Positions 14,391 through 21,772 of a stretch of 41,347 nt of DNA are shown piece by piece (the first letter of the stretch is position 1; every line of letters starts with the position of its first letter). The position numbers were made by a program, and so were the translations under genes. The stretch spans positions 17,679-59,025 of the forward strand of contig JAPLVL010000020.1 of NCBI GenBank assembly GCA_026397135.1, read 5' to 3'. The notes beneath the pieces were generated by a model, which ran no database searches, was not told where the DNA came from, and worked only from the letters and a program-made list of their open reading frames with translations. The DNA comes from Candidatus Berkelbacteria bacterium. Its GTDB lineage: Bacteria; Patescibacteriota; UBA1384; XYA2-FULL-43-10; 1-14-0-10-43-13.

Positions 14391-15422
14391 TCAATTTGAT
14401 GCAATCTTTGCATCACCAGAACCGGAAATTTTTTTCACTACATCGATTTTGATATCCCCTAACACCGACAAGACGATACCATCTCGAAGATCTCTTTCGT
14501 AAATAGGATAATCAAATGCGCTAATTTCAATGAGATTATCCCCATTCACTCCAGCAATGATTCTGCGTTCAAATTCTGCACTGCCACGCTTTGAAATCTC
14601 TCGCTTGATCACATCTTTGGCGTATTGATTGACCGCAATTTCCAATGGATTCTGATTTAATCTGCCTTGATCATTAGCAAGAAATGTAGGCCAGTTGCTG
14701 TCAAATCCATCAACTTTGACCGTGCATAAGTACTTAATCAAGAAGTCGACCCCATCCTTGGTTCTGACCCGGATTTTGTCGGCAACACTGGGATAGGTAT
14801 TGTAAATCTCGATCCTATGTTTCCAAGGAAGCAATTTAACCTCGTTTCTGACCTCATACTTTCGATCAAGAATTAGCTTCTGAAACACACTGAAAGGTGG
14901 ATTGAGTGTACAAATACAAGAGTTGACAATACAACAATAAATTCCGATTCCCGTGACCCAGAACATCGTGTGGCCATATCGCCTCTCGATCGCAAACGCC
15001 CACCAGATATCGAGCAAGATGAAGGCCAGCAATCCAAACATCGTATCGAGGGCAATATCAGACATATCTGCAGTACCCCACACAACATTGCCATAGATGA
15101 GAAGTCCTGTCCCCAAAACCAATATTCCGAGAGCCAAAAACCAGAAAAAACGTTTCTCGATCCCCTCTGGTTCCGCCGTCAGAAATCTCTTGAACCTTGC
15201 TCGAACTTTTCGCCAATCAATTTTTTCTCGGGATTTTGATTGGACTTTGATCGGGACTTGCATGTTTGCAAGAACTCCGAGAAGTTCCTCTAGCTCGAGC
15301 AGATTCCTTTCCCAAGTATGAATCTTCCGTGTCAAAAAGAACAAATGCAAACGTTTTTGCGCCGATTTTGGCGAAAAAACGTTCGCAAGACGAGTAAACA
15401 TTTTCTTAGCAGAAGAATACAT
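14391..15422 (-). CDS. Membrane protein with possible Band-7/SPFH-like C-terminus
   Basis: 343 aa. The start is the ATG at 15422, because GAGGAGGGG lies in the preceding six codons of the ORF-track version. Basic N-terminus with a helical segment (TWERNLLELEELLGVLANM), then three hydrophobic helices at about 105-125, 135-155 and 165-185 (FWFLALGILVLGTGLLIYG; ALDTMFGLLAFILLDIWWAFA; MFWVTGIGIYCCIVNSCI). The C-terminal half has KHRIEIYNTYPSVADKIRVRTKDGVDFLIKYLCTVKV, the strand order and RTKDG turn typical of Band-7/SPFH domains, followed by helices (NQYAKDVIKREISKRG). The SPFH assignment is tentative. Monocistronic; a short ATATGT/ACATAT palindrome lies upstream. Confidence 0.7.
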   Translation of the reverse strand: MYSSAKKMFTRLANVFSPKSAQKRLHLFFLTRKIHTWERNLLELEELLGVLANMQVPIKVQSKSREKIDWRKVRARFKRFLTAEPEGIEKRFFWFLALGILVLGTGLLIYGNVVWGTADMSDIALDTMFGLLAFILLDIWWAFAIERRYGHTMFWVTGIGIYCCIVNSCICTLNPPFSVFQKLILDRKYEVRNEVKLLPWKHRIEIYNTYPSVADKIRVRTKDGVDFLIKYLCTVKVDGFDSNWPTFLANDQGRLNQNPLEIAVNQYAKDVIKREISKRGSAEFERRIIAGVNGDNLIEISAFDYPIYERDLRDGIVLSVLGDIKIDVVKKISGSGDAKIASN

Positions 15423-15496
15423 TGATCCCCTCCTCCTCATACTTCCAAGACCATATGTATCACATATTTCGCAAATTTTAAATATTGGGAATTAAA

Positions 15497-16135
15497 ATCA
15501 AAAAATCCCATTCAATTTCTTGTTTGGGATTTTTTGGGTTGGGCAAAAACGATTTGAAGGACTATTCGAGCAATATGTTTTTTAATATATGACTCGGCCT
15601 TACCGTTTGTGCCCTCTTTAAGAGGTTTTGATTATTTGTCCGCCTTGAGATATACATCCCGAAGAAGACGAATCGCTGCCTCTTACTGTCCACTTTGTTA
15701 TAGTGGTTATTTGGAATATCTTTGGTTTTAGGCTATTCGAGTGTTGTTTGTTTTAATTCAAACTCGGCTAAACCGAAATTTATTCTCTGAAACTTTTCTT
15801 CATTTTCCTTAATAAATTTGCATTTAGTTTAAAGATAAATTGATAGGTTTCTTTTGTTTTTATTCTTGTCCTTTGGCAAGAATGAGATGGGGAGGAATTT
15901 AATTGCCGATTCACATTTAGTGACTTTGCAATATTGTATAATCACATATTTTATAGATTATTATTTCCTCCTAAGAAAAGTGGGGAGCTTTTCTAATTCC
16001 ATCTCGCTCTTGCCAAGACGTTAAAAAACGTCTACCGAAGGGTGACGTATTAACTCGTTTCCCTCCGAGGTGCTTGCTGCAAAAACTATTATTTGTCCTG
16101 CAGCTGTTAAATTGTTAAATTACTTTTTTAATGAT
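15497..16135 (-). ncRNA. Unrecognised structured RNA of about 640 nt
   Basis: Bounded by a TTGACA-17-TACAAT promoter and an intrinsic terminator, without a protein-coding frame. Visible pairings include AGACGTT/AACGTCT (16017-16034), a 16-bp long-range stem GGCAAGAGCGAGATGG with CCATCTCATTCTTGCC (15999-16014 to 15875-15890) that encloses a nested GGAGGAAAT/ATTCCTCC stem and an AGAAAAG/CTTTTCT hairpin, CCACT/AGTGG, CCTCTT/AAGAGG, and two similar arms CCGAGT...ATTAAAA...CTCGAATAG about 170 nt apart. A competing hairpin ATTCTTG/CAAGAAT can replace the long stem. I could not match it to tmRNA, RNase P RNA, 6S or SRP RNA hallmarks. Ends are inferred from the signals. Confidence 0.55.
15501..15531. 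terminator. Terminator of the structured RNA
   Basis: AATCCCA, 14-nt loop, TGGGATT, with T-tracts on both sides (TTTTTGATTTT on the minus strand, TTTTTT on the plus strand), so it can act in both directions. Confidence 0.7.
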
Positions 16136-16141
16136 TAAATC

Positions 16142-16170
16142 ATTGTACCAATTACAACACTTCTTGTCAA
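16142..16170 (-). promoter_or_regulatory. Promoter of the structured RNA
   Basis: On the minus strand TTGACA, 17-bp spacer, TACAAT. The transcription start is expected near 16135. Confidence 0.75.
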
Positions 16171-16207
16171 TAGAGTTGTACCCCCACTTGACACTCTGTG
16201 TTGTAAT
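16151..16207. promoter_or_regulatory. Large inverted repeat over the RNA promoter
   Basis: ATTACAACACTTCTTGTCAA (16151-16170) and TTGACACTCTGTGTTGTAAT (16188-16207) are inverted copies that differ only in four central bases. Each arm contains a TTGACA box; the arrangement suggests an operator or DNA-looping site. Confidence 0.6.
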
Positions 16208-16236
16208 AATTGTCTCCAGGATTGTATATTTTGTAT

Positions 16237-16263
16237 AAAAAAAGGTGGCCATCCATGGCCGCC
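16237..16263 (-). terminator. Intrinsic terminator of the 145-aa gene
   Basis: GGCGGCCATGGATGGCCACC (one mismatch) followed on the minus strand by TTTTTTTATAC. Confidence 0.85.
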
Positions 16264-16270
16264 TAGGCTG

Positions 16271-16708
16271 TTACGCCGCTTCTTCGATCCCTTCGAAATT
16301 ACCACCTCGGCTCTCACCGAAAGTTTTGCGGTACATCCGCCGGTATGTTGTCCGCGCCATTTCCAGCCACTCCTCAGATTTGTTGATGTCTACCTCGTCC
16401 ATCTCGATTGCTTCGTAAGCATAGTAACAAGCCATAGCCCAATCGGGAATATCAGAGAGATCTTCCCTTGTCCCAAGCTTGGCTCGAAGCTCAGTCACAA
16501 ATTCGAGGAACGTACCCATAAGTATTGGCGGACCCTGTCCACCTCGTAACCCTCCATCCGCTGCCCGAATTCTGACGAAGGCAGCAGAGAGGCAATCAAA
16601 CGGCGTCTCACCCTGGAAAATTTCCTCTTCGATACCGATAATTGCCATCACAGACTGAACGCTCAAAAGAGCATCCCTGATTCCCGAGAAACACTTTGCC
16701 CAGTTCAT
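16271..16708 (-). CDS. Hypothetical protein, 145 aa
   Basis: No family recognised. Soluble, acidic overall (EEEIFQGETPFD; IEMDEVDINKSEEWLEMA), mostly helical, with a Gly-rich hinge (AADGGLRGGQGPP) in the middle and a basic patch (RTTYRRMYRKTFGESRGG) before an acidic end. ATG with AAGGGGG upstream. The gene has a promoter (16759-16787), a leader hairpin ACAATC-GAAA-GATTGT with a tetraloop, and a terminator, so it is expressed alone. Confidence 0.7.
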   Translation of the reverse strand: MNWAKCFSGIRDALLSVQSVMAIIGIEEEIFQGETPFDCLSAAFVRIRAADGGLRGGQGPPILMGTFLEFVTELRAKLGTREDLSDIPDWAMACYYAYEAIEMDEVDINKSEEWLEMARTTYRRMYRKTFGESRGGNFEGIEEAA

Positions 16709-16758
16709 AAGCTGGCCCCCTTTGTCTCGTGCACAATCTTTCGATTGTTGCTAGCCCG

Positions 16759-16787
16759 AAAATATCACAAAAGCAAAATTTTTGCAA
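16759..16787 (-). promoter_or_regulatory. Promoter of the 145-aa gene
   Basis: On the minus strand TTGCAA, 17-bp spacer, TATTTT. Between it and the start codon lies a 6-bp hairpin with a GAAA loop (16733-16748). Confidence 0.5.
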
Positions 16788-16807
16788 CAAAAAACAAGCG
16801 ATCAGGA

Positions 16808-16880
16808 TCAAGAATTAAGAATTAAGCCAATAGTATTGTCGAATCCTGACTACTGTCTGCTAACTTCAATATCCTGAATT
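16808..16880. repeat. Degenerate word-repeat array
   Basis: caagaattaagaattaagcc then gaatcctgactactgtctgctaacttc and cctgaattctgtctac: same word set as the other arrays. Confidence 0.6.
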
Positions 16881-16884
16881 CTGT

Positions 16885-17298
16885 CTACTCTTCCTTATCG
16901 TACTGACCAAATGAATTTCTATTTTCGTACTGACCCTTTTTCGGCATTAGTTTGACTGAGATTTTAAACTTTCTAGCAATTCCACTCGCGTCCGGAATCT
17001 CATCAGTATTGTTTTCTTGATAATATTGTGTCAACTCGGCAGAGAGAATATCACGAAGTGTTGTAATCTCGTCAGTATTCGATTTGATGTTGGCCAAAAC
17101 TTCTTGATTTGGTCCCTTACCCAAGATTTCGTCCTTGATTTGTTTTCTTTTCTGAGTTGCGCCTTTGACCTCCTCAGTTGCCTGAAGATAAGTCTCCTCA
17201 TTTTCAAGTTCACCCTTCAGCATCTCCTTCGAGATTCTAACTTCCTCACTCAGCTTCTCCATCTGGTCAATTCTTTTTTGAATTGTTGGCAAATCCAT
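16885..17298 (-). CDS. Coiled-coil hypothetical protein, 137 aa
   Basis: Residues about 5-50 are a charged heptad-like helix (IQKRIDQMEKLSEEVRISKEMLKGELENEE), followed by a second helical part (ATQKRKQIKDEI) and a C-terminal beta-like segment (GIARKFKISVKLMPKKGQYENRN). The start is the ATG at 17298, with AAGGAG upstream; the ORF-track version starts six codons earlier at TTG. It lies downstream of rlmN with a short repeat-filled gap, so it may be co-transcribed. No family recognised. Confidence 0.7.
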   Translation of the reverse strand: MDLPTIQKRIDQMEKLSEEVRISKEMLKGELENEETYLQATEEVKGATQKRKQIKDEILGKGPNQEVLANIKSNTDEITTLRDILSAELTQYYQENNTDEIPDASGIARKFKISVKLMPKKGQYENRNSFGQYDKEE

Positions 17299-17336
17299 CT
17301 CTCTCCTTTTCTCCAATAAACTATATTGCTTAATAC

Positions 17337-18350
17337 TTAATTCTTACTGCCTAATTCTTGCCTTCCTGCCAGCTGCCCGCATGCGCCGGCTATTTCCTCG
17401 CCGAGACTTACACGCAAGGTGACAGGGATGCGATTCTCCAGCAAGACAGTCTTGAATCTCTCAATCTGGTTCCGACTACTGGCCCGAAATCCCGATCCTG
17501 GAATTTCGTTGAAAGATATCAAATTGACCAAGGCAAGCCTGCCTTTCAGAAGCTCAGCTAATTTGTAGGCATGATCTATACTATCATTCTCACCCTTTAA
17601 CATCAAATATTCATAGGTCACCTTCTTGTTCGTCTTGGACACAAATTGATCCAGGACATGCATCAACTCCGAGAGAGGATTAACCTTTGCAATCGGCATT
17701 AATTTTTCTCTCAATTTCTGGTCTGCCGCGTGCAGACTGATCGCCAATGTTGTGCCGGTATCAGACTCAATGAATTGCAAAAGCGGTTTAATGGGGCCGC
17801 AGGTCGAAACGGTAATATGACGACGACCCAGATTGAAGTAATCAGGATTGTTTAATTCACCAATCGCAAATAAAACATTTTGTAGATTAAACAACGGTTC
17901 GCCCATGCCCATGAAAACAACATTCGTCAGCTTTCCGCCTTTGGCTTTTAACTTCCGACTTACAAATAAAACCTGTGAAACAATTTCCCAGGCAGTCAAA
18001 TTGCGTTTGAATCCAATCTGACCAGTAGCGCAAAAAACGCAGCCGGAAGCACAGCCGACCTGAGATGAAACGCAGACAGTATTGCGACCATCGCGAAATT
18101 GCAACAGGACAGTTTCAATAACACAGCCGTCAACCAATACTAGCGCCCACTTGGTCGAACCGTCTTTGGAGACCTGTTCTGATTTGGTTGTGAAGGGTAC
18201 AAGATTGGTCTCTTTCTCAATCATTCCCCTCTCGTATTTGGAAAAAGTGGTCAAGTCCTCCGCCCTTTCGACCAGGTTCACAAAAATGGCAGTCCTAAGC
18301 TGCTTTTGGCGAAGTGATGTCAAATTTTTCAAATATTCATAAAAATCCAC
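17337..18350 (-). CDS. rlmN: 23S rRNA (adenine(2503)-C2)-methyltransferase RlmN
   Basis: Radical SAM enzyme that methylates A2503 of 23S rRNA and A37 of some tRNAs. The CASGCVFCATGQIGF cluster motif (CxxxCxxC) is present, as are QVGC before it, MGMGEPLFN, HITVSTCG, ISLHAADQKLREKLMPI and, near the C-terminus, LRVSLGEEIAGACGQLAG with the Cys used in the covalent intermediate. Length (337 aa) is near the family norm. The start is GTG at 18350 (DFYEYLKNLTSLRQKQLR), the only sensible start in the frame. The last codons are made of the AAGAATTAAG word repeat. Monocistronic or leading to the coiled-coil gene. Confidence 0.95.
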   Translation of the reverse strand: MDFYEYLKNLTSLRQKQLRTAIFVNLVERAEDLTTFSKYERGMIEKETNLVPFTTKSEQVSKDGSTKWALVLVDGCVIETVLLQFRDGRNTVCVSSQVGCASGCVFCATGQIGFKRNLTAWEIVSQVLFVSRKLKAKGGKLTNVVFMGMGEPLFNLQNVLFAIGELNNPDYFNLGRRHITVSTCGPIKPLLQFIESDTGTTLAISLHAADQKLREKLMPIAKVNPLSELMHVLDQFVSKTNKKVTYEYLMLKGENDSIDHAYKLAELLKGRLALVNLISFNEIPGSGFRASSRNQIERFKTVLLENRIPVTLRVSLGEEIAGACGQLAGRQELGSKN

Positions 18351-18357
18351 AAACGTT

Positions 18358-18417
18358 TACCCTTACTCCTTACTCCTTACTTCTTACTTCTTACTTCTGA
18401 ATCCTTGCTGCTTAATC
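18358..18417. repeat. Degenerate word-repeat array
   Basis: acccttactccttactccttacttcttacttcttacttctgaatccttg lies between dnaB and rlmN. Confidence 0.65.
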
Positions 18418-19818
18418 TTGATCCGTTCTCTGTTTTTCCAAATCATTGAATCTCATTTGACTTGGGTTGAAGAAAAGCTCAACATTAGCAGTTGGACCAT
18501 TTCTATGCTTGCGAAGTAACACTTCCGTAATTCCTTTGCGATCAGTTTCAGCATTGTAATACTCGTCACGATAGAGAAACATCACAATATCAGCGTCCTG
18601 CTCAATAGAGCCAGATTCACGAAGGTCAGAGAGCTGTGGCCGTTTGTCGTCTCGATGTTCAACCGCACGAGAAAGCTGTGACAGTGCAATCACTGGAACA
18701 TTTAGTTCACGCGCCAGACCCTTCAAACCCCGTGAAATTTCCGAAATTTCCTGAACACGATTTCCGTCGCTACTTCGGGAGTGACCAGACATGAGCTGGA
18801 GATAGTCAATAATAATTAAACCAAGTCCGTGCTCCATTTGCAAACGACGAGCTTTGGCACGGATCTCCATCACATTTGCACTCGGAGTGTCATCGATGAA
18901 AATTGGCGCTTCAGAGAGTACACCCATAGCGTAGCCAATCTTGGGAAAATCATCATCGGAAAGATTTCCAGTTCGCAATTTCCAGGAGTCAACTGCCGCC
19001 TGCGACGCAAGCAAACGGTCAACCAACTGATCTTTGCTCATCTCCAGAGAGAAAACCGCCACAGGAACTTTGTTATCGATAGCCGCATTCTCAGCCAAAT
19101 TCAAAGCGAAGGAGGTTTTACCCATTGCAGGACGAGCAGCCAGAATTATAAGATCAGAGGGATTGAAACCGGCAGTAATTTTGTCCAAGTCACGGAAGCC
19201 AGAGCTGACGCCACGAATTGCCCCTTTGTCTTTGTCCTTGTGAATCTTGTCGATACGGTCGAAAGCATCAGTCAAGATATCCTTGATCGGAATAAATTTG
19301 TTTTTTTGTGAGCTCTGCGAAACAGAAAAAAGCCGTTGCTCCGCCTTGTCCAATGTCTCCGCTACATTTCCTTCTTCGTCGTAGCCAAACTCAGTAATAT
19401 CAGCTCCGGCAGATACGAGACGACGCAATAGCGCTTTTTCCCGAACTATTTGCGAGTAATAGACGATATTGGCCGCTGATGGCGTCGAGTTGACAATGTC
19501 AGCCAGATAACTGGAGCCACCAACTTCCTCGATCTGGTTCGCACTCTCCAAAACCTCAGACAGGGTCACAATATCGATAGGCATCCGCTTCTCGAAAAGC
19601 ATTGCCATAGCATTATAAATCAAGCCGTTGCGATTGTCGTAGAAATCGTCAGCCTGAATAATGTCTGCCATTTTGATAATAGCGTCCTTGTCGATCAAAA
19701 TAGCGCCGAGAATACTTCTCTCAGCCTCAACATTTTGTGGCGGCATTCGCAAAGTCGAGGTCGCAGACCCGCCCTCATGTTTCTTCTCAAATTGTGATTT
19801 TTTTTCTTGACGAGGCAT
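18412..19818 (-). CDS. dnaB: Replicative DNA helicase DnaB
   Basis: Hexameric 5'-3' helicase of the replication fork. N-terminal domain PPQNVEAERSILGAIL (about 26-40), linker helices, then the RecA-like domain with ARPAMGKTSFALNLAENAA (Walker A, about 230), VAVFSLEMSKDQLVDR, LGLIIIDYLQLM (Walker B), VPVIALSQLSRAVEHRDDKRPQLSDLRESGSIEQDADIVMFLYRDEYY. Length (468 aa) is typical. ATG start; the upstream gap is filled with AAGAATTAAG repeats, and no ribosome binding site is visible. dnaX lies just upstream on the same strand, so this is a small replication cluster. Confidence 0.97.
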   Translation of the reverse strand: MPRQEKKSQFEKKHEGGSATSTLRMPPQNVEAERSILGAILIDKDAIIKMADIIQADDFYDNRNGLIYNAMAMLFEKRMPIDIVTLSEVLESANQIEEVGGSSYLADIVNSTPSAANIVYYSQIVREKALLRRLVSAGADITEFGYDEEGNVAETLDKAEQRLFSVSQSSQKNKFIPIKDILTDAFDRIDKIHKDKDKGAIRGVSSGFRDLDKITAGFNPSDLIILAARPAMGKTSFALNLAENAAIDNKVPVAVFSLEMSKDQLVDRLLASQAAVDSWKLRTGNLSDDDFPKIGYAMGVLSEAPIFIDDTPSANVMEIRAKARRLQMEHGLGLIIIDYLQLMSGHSRSSDGNRVQEISEISRGLKGLARELNVPVIALSQLSRAVEHRDDKRPQLSDLRESGSIEQDADIVMFLYRDEYYNAETDRKGITEVLLRKHRNGPTANVELFFNPSQMRFNDLEKQRTDQD

Positions 19819-19825
19819 TTATACA

Positions 19826-19973
19826 GGATTAAGAATTAAGGATTAAGGATTAAGAATTAAGAAGTAAGGATTCAGAATCAAGAATTAAGAAGCAAGAAGT
19901 AAGCAGTAAGTATTATGGATTAGGCGTCCAATTTGAACCTGAATTCTGATTTCTGAATACTGAATCCCGAATT
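19826..19973. repeat. Longest word-repeat array (AAGAATTAAG/AAGTAAG)
   Basis: ggattaagaattaaggattaaggattaagaattaagaagtaagg continues into agcaagaagtaagcagtaag and ctgaattctgatttctgaatac words. It fills the space between dnaB and the displaced end of dnaX. Confidence 0.75.
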
Positions 19974-20135
19974 CTAAACTTCAAAGACTTCGCCAACCGC
20001 CTTTTCCAGTTCTGTCGGATCAACTTCTTTGCCTTTTGGCTTCTCGTTCGCGATAATGCAAATGACTCGATGAGGACTACCCATCAAATTGCCAACAGTT
20101 TTCTCCAGGATATCAAGATTTTTCTTCTCTGAAAT
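19974..20135 (-). pseudogene. dnaX: Frame-displaced C-terminal part of dnaX
   Basis: In the -1 frame relative to the annotated dnaX ORF, the sequence after the stop at 20136-20138 reads SEKKNLDILEKTVGNLMGSPHRV, then ICIIANEKPKGKEVDPTELEKAVGEVFEV and a stop at 19974. This resembles the end of the C-terminal domain of bacterial DnaX proteins, whereas the zero frame ends in a basic, nonsense-like KFQRRKILISWRKLLAI. A run of five A residues (20119-20123) lies in the overlap. It could be programmed -1 frameshifting, a true mutation or a sequencing error. Confidence 0.6.
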
Positions 20136-21445
20136 TTAACCGGCACAGGTACAGATTCAATACACTCTTGGGCTAACGAATCTTCGGAGACTTGAACTGG
20201 TTCGTCCATGACGGGAACAGCCGCCTCCTTTTTCGTGGTTTCCGGGATCGGACTTTCGAGAACAGCCGCCGCTGATCTGCTGACAGATTTAGAAACGACA
20301 ACCTGGCCGGAGTTTGCTTGCACGTTCACCGGCTGCGGCTTGACACTCTCGCCTGCCGTCGCTTCGATCAGTGCAATCTCTATTGGCAAGACCGGATAAG
20401 CTACATCCTTCAGCATTTTTCCCGACTGCACGAAAATATCAATCATCCGCAAAATCGTGTCTCGATCGGCCTTTTGGCTAAGAGCTTTGATCTCAGCACG
20501 ATCATCCTTGGGCAAATCTTCACTGCTCTTGCCAGTAACCTCGGCAATCAAAATCTGTCGCAATGTTTCGATAACCCGACGATTGAATTCACTCATGTCA
20601 AAGCCTTTGTCAAAAAGTTCGTGGGCGATTTTTAATCCCTCCTCCGGAAAGTTATCAAAAATCGCCCCCACAAACTTAATTACTGACAATGTTTCGGCAA
20701 TTCCCAGAATTTCTCTCGTAATATCAGAAGTCACCTTGTCGCCTTTTTGGGATGAAACTTGTTCGAGCAAAGAGAGTGCATCTCTGTGCCCACCGGCAGC
20801 CGATAACGCAATCAGCTCGAGTGAAGCATCATCAATTTCAATTTTCTCAGCTACTGCCACTCTCTTCAGGTTTTCAATCAAATCAGCCTTGTCTGCGCGG
20901 CGAAAATCATAACGCTGAGCCCGTGACAGGATAGTGGCCGGAATTTTGTGTGATTCTGTCGTAGCCAAGATAAAAACAACATGCAGAGGCGGCTCCTCCA
21001 GTGTTTTGAGTAGTGCATTGAAAGCACTCTTCGATAGCATATGAACTTCATCAATGATATAAACCTTTTTCGACATTCTGGTCGGCTGAAGTTTGGCTTT
21101 TTCGATCAAATCTCTGACATCATCAACTCCAGTATGCGAGGCCGCATCGATTTCAATTACATCAATCGCCCGCCCCTCGTTTATGGCAATACAATTCTCA
21201 CACTCGTTACAAGGTTCACCACTGTATTCAGTCTTGTTTTTCCTGGCTTCAACAGTCTTCTCGCAATTGATTGCCTTGGCCAAAAGACGAGCAGTCGAAG
21301 TCTTGCCGATCCCACGCGGCCCAGTCAGCAGATACGCATGAACTAGACGGTCGGCTTTGATGCTGTTCAACAAAGTTAGAACAACATGTTTCTGCCCAAC
21401 CATCTCGCCAAATGTCTTTGCCCTGTATTTTTGATAAAACGCCAT
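20084..21445 (-). CDS. dnaX: DNA polymerase III subunit tau/gamma DnaX (zero-frame product)
   Basis: AAA+ clamp-loader ATPase. FYQKYRAKTFGEMVGQKHV opens the protein (start at the ATG at 21445; the ORF track adds 13 residues of repeat DNA). Then come HAYLLTGPRGIGKTSTARLLAKAINC (Walker A, about 40), the zinc-binding CNECENC, VYIIDEVHMLS (Walker B), FILATTESHKIPATILSRAQRYDF (sensor 1 with SRC-like SRA), and GGHRDALSLLEQ. Domains I-III are complete to about residue 360; a Pro/Val/Ser linker follows. The zero frame ends soon after the linker and lacks most of the tau C-terminal domain, while a matching tail lies in the -1 frame. Upstream gene of the dnaX-dnaB cluster. Confidence 0.95.
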   Translation of the reverse strand: MAFYQKYRAKTFGEMVGQKHVVLTLLNSIKADRLVHAYLLTGPRGIGKTSTARLLAKAINCEKTVEARKNKTEYSGEPCNECENCIAINEGRAIDVIEIDAASHTGVDDVRDLIEKAKLQPTRMSKKVYIIDEVHMLSKSAFNALLKTLEEPPLHVVFILATTESHKIPATILSRAQRYDFRRADKADLIENLKRVAVAEKIEIDDASLELIALSAAGGHRDALSLLEQVSSQKGDKVTSDITREILGIAETLSVIKFVGAIFDNFPEEGLKIAHELFDKGFDMSEFNRRVIETLRQILIAEVTGKSSEDLPKDDRAEIKALSQKADRDTILRMIDIFVQSGKMLKDVAYPVLPIEIALIEATAGESVKPQPVNVQANSGQVVVSKSVSRSAAAVLESPIPETTKKEAAVPVMDEPVQVSEDSLAQECIESVPVPVKFQRRKILISWRKLLAI

Positions 21446-21772
21446 AACACCAGAATTAAGAATAAAGAAGTAAGAAGCAAGCAAATGTTCGTCTGATACT
21501 TACTGCTTGCTCATTATAAGTTGATTTCAAGGGAGAAAAAATGCCTTGCGAGAAGTATCAAATTTATCAAGTCCCACACTGATAACTAAAAACTAATTAC
21601 CAAAAACCGTCCTGTTATCCCCAGCCAATCCCCAGAGTTGTGAACAAGCAGACCCAGCGAAATAGCTTGATTCTTAATCCTTAATTCTAAGCACTAGTGA
21701 TTTATTTCCGCTTTTTTCGGATCTTTATTGCCTTTTTCCGGCACTAAATATATAATAAAATAAAAGGAGAAA
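21446..21772. other. Intergenic region between dnaX and the HU-PilB gene
   Basis: About 330 bp. It contains word repeats (21451-21511 and 21668-21692), TTATCCCCA at about 21615 and TTGTGAACA nearby (weak DnaA-box likeness), and the promoter of the next gene. A 13-codon ORF with AGGGAG before its ATG at 21541 is too short to be believed without further data. Confidence 0.5.
21728..21756 (+). promoter_or_regulatory. Promoter of the HU-PilB gene
   Basis: TTGCCT, 17-bp spacer, TATAAT, followed by AAAGGAG before the ATG. Confidence 0.8.

Larger units (their letters stand above)
15423..16270. other. Non-coding region of about 850 bp with an RNA transcription unit
   Basis: No ORF of useful length on either strand. 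The region contains, on the minus strand, a consensus promoter (16142-16170), many hairpins and a terminator (15501-15531); see the ncRNA entry. The right edge holds the terminator of the 145-aa gene. Confidence 0.7.

Noticed and set aside
15497-16135. tmRNA, RNase P RNA or 6S RNA
   Set aside because: No tRNA-like end with a TTCRA arm, no CR-I GAGGAAAGTCC-type core and no single long bulged hairpin; the GCAGCAAGC tract is not followed by a tag-like frame with a stop.
21541-21582. 13-codon leader peptide with AGGGAG
   Set aside because: Too short, no promoter clearly placed and no link to the next gene, which has its own promoter downstream.
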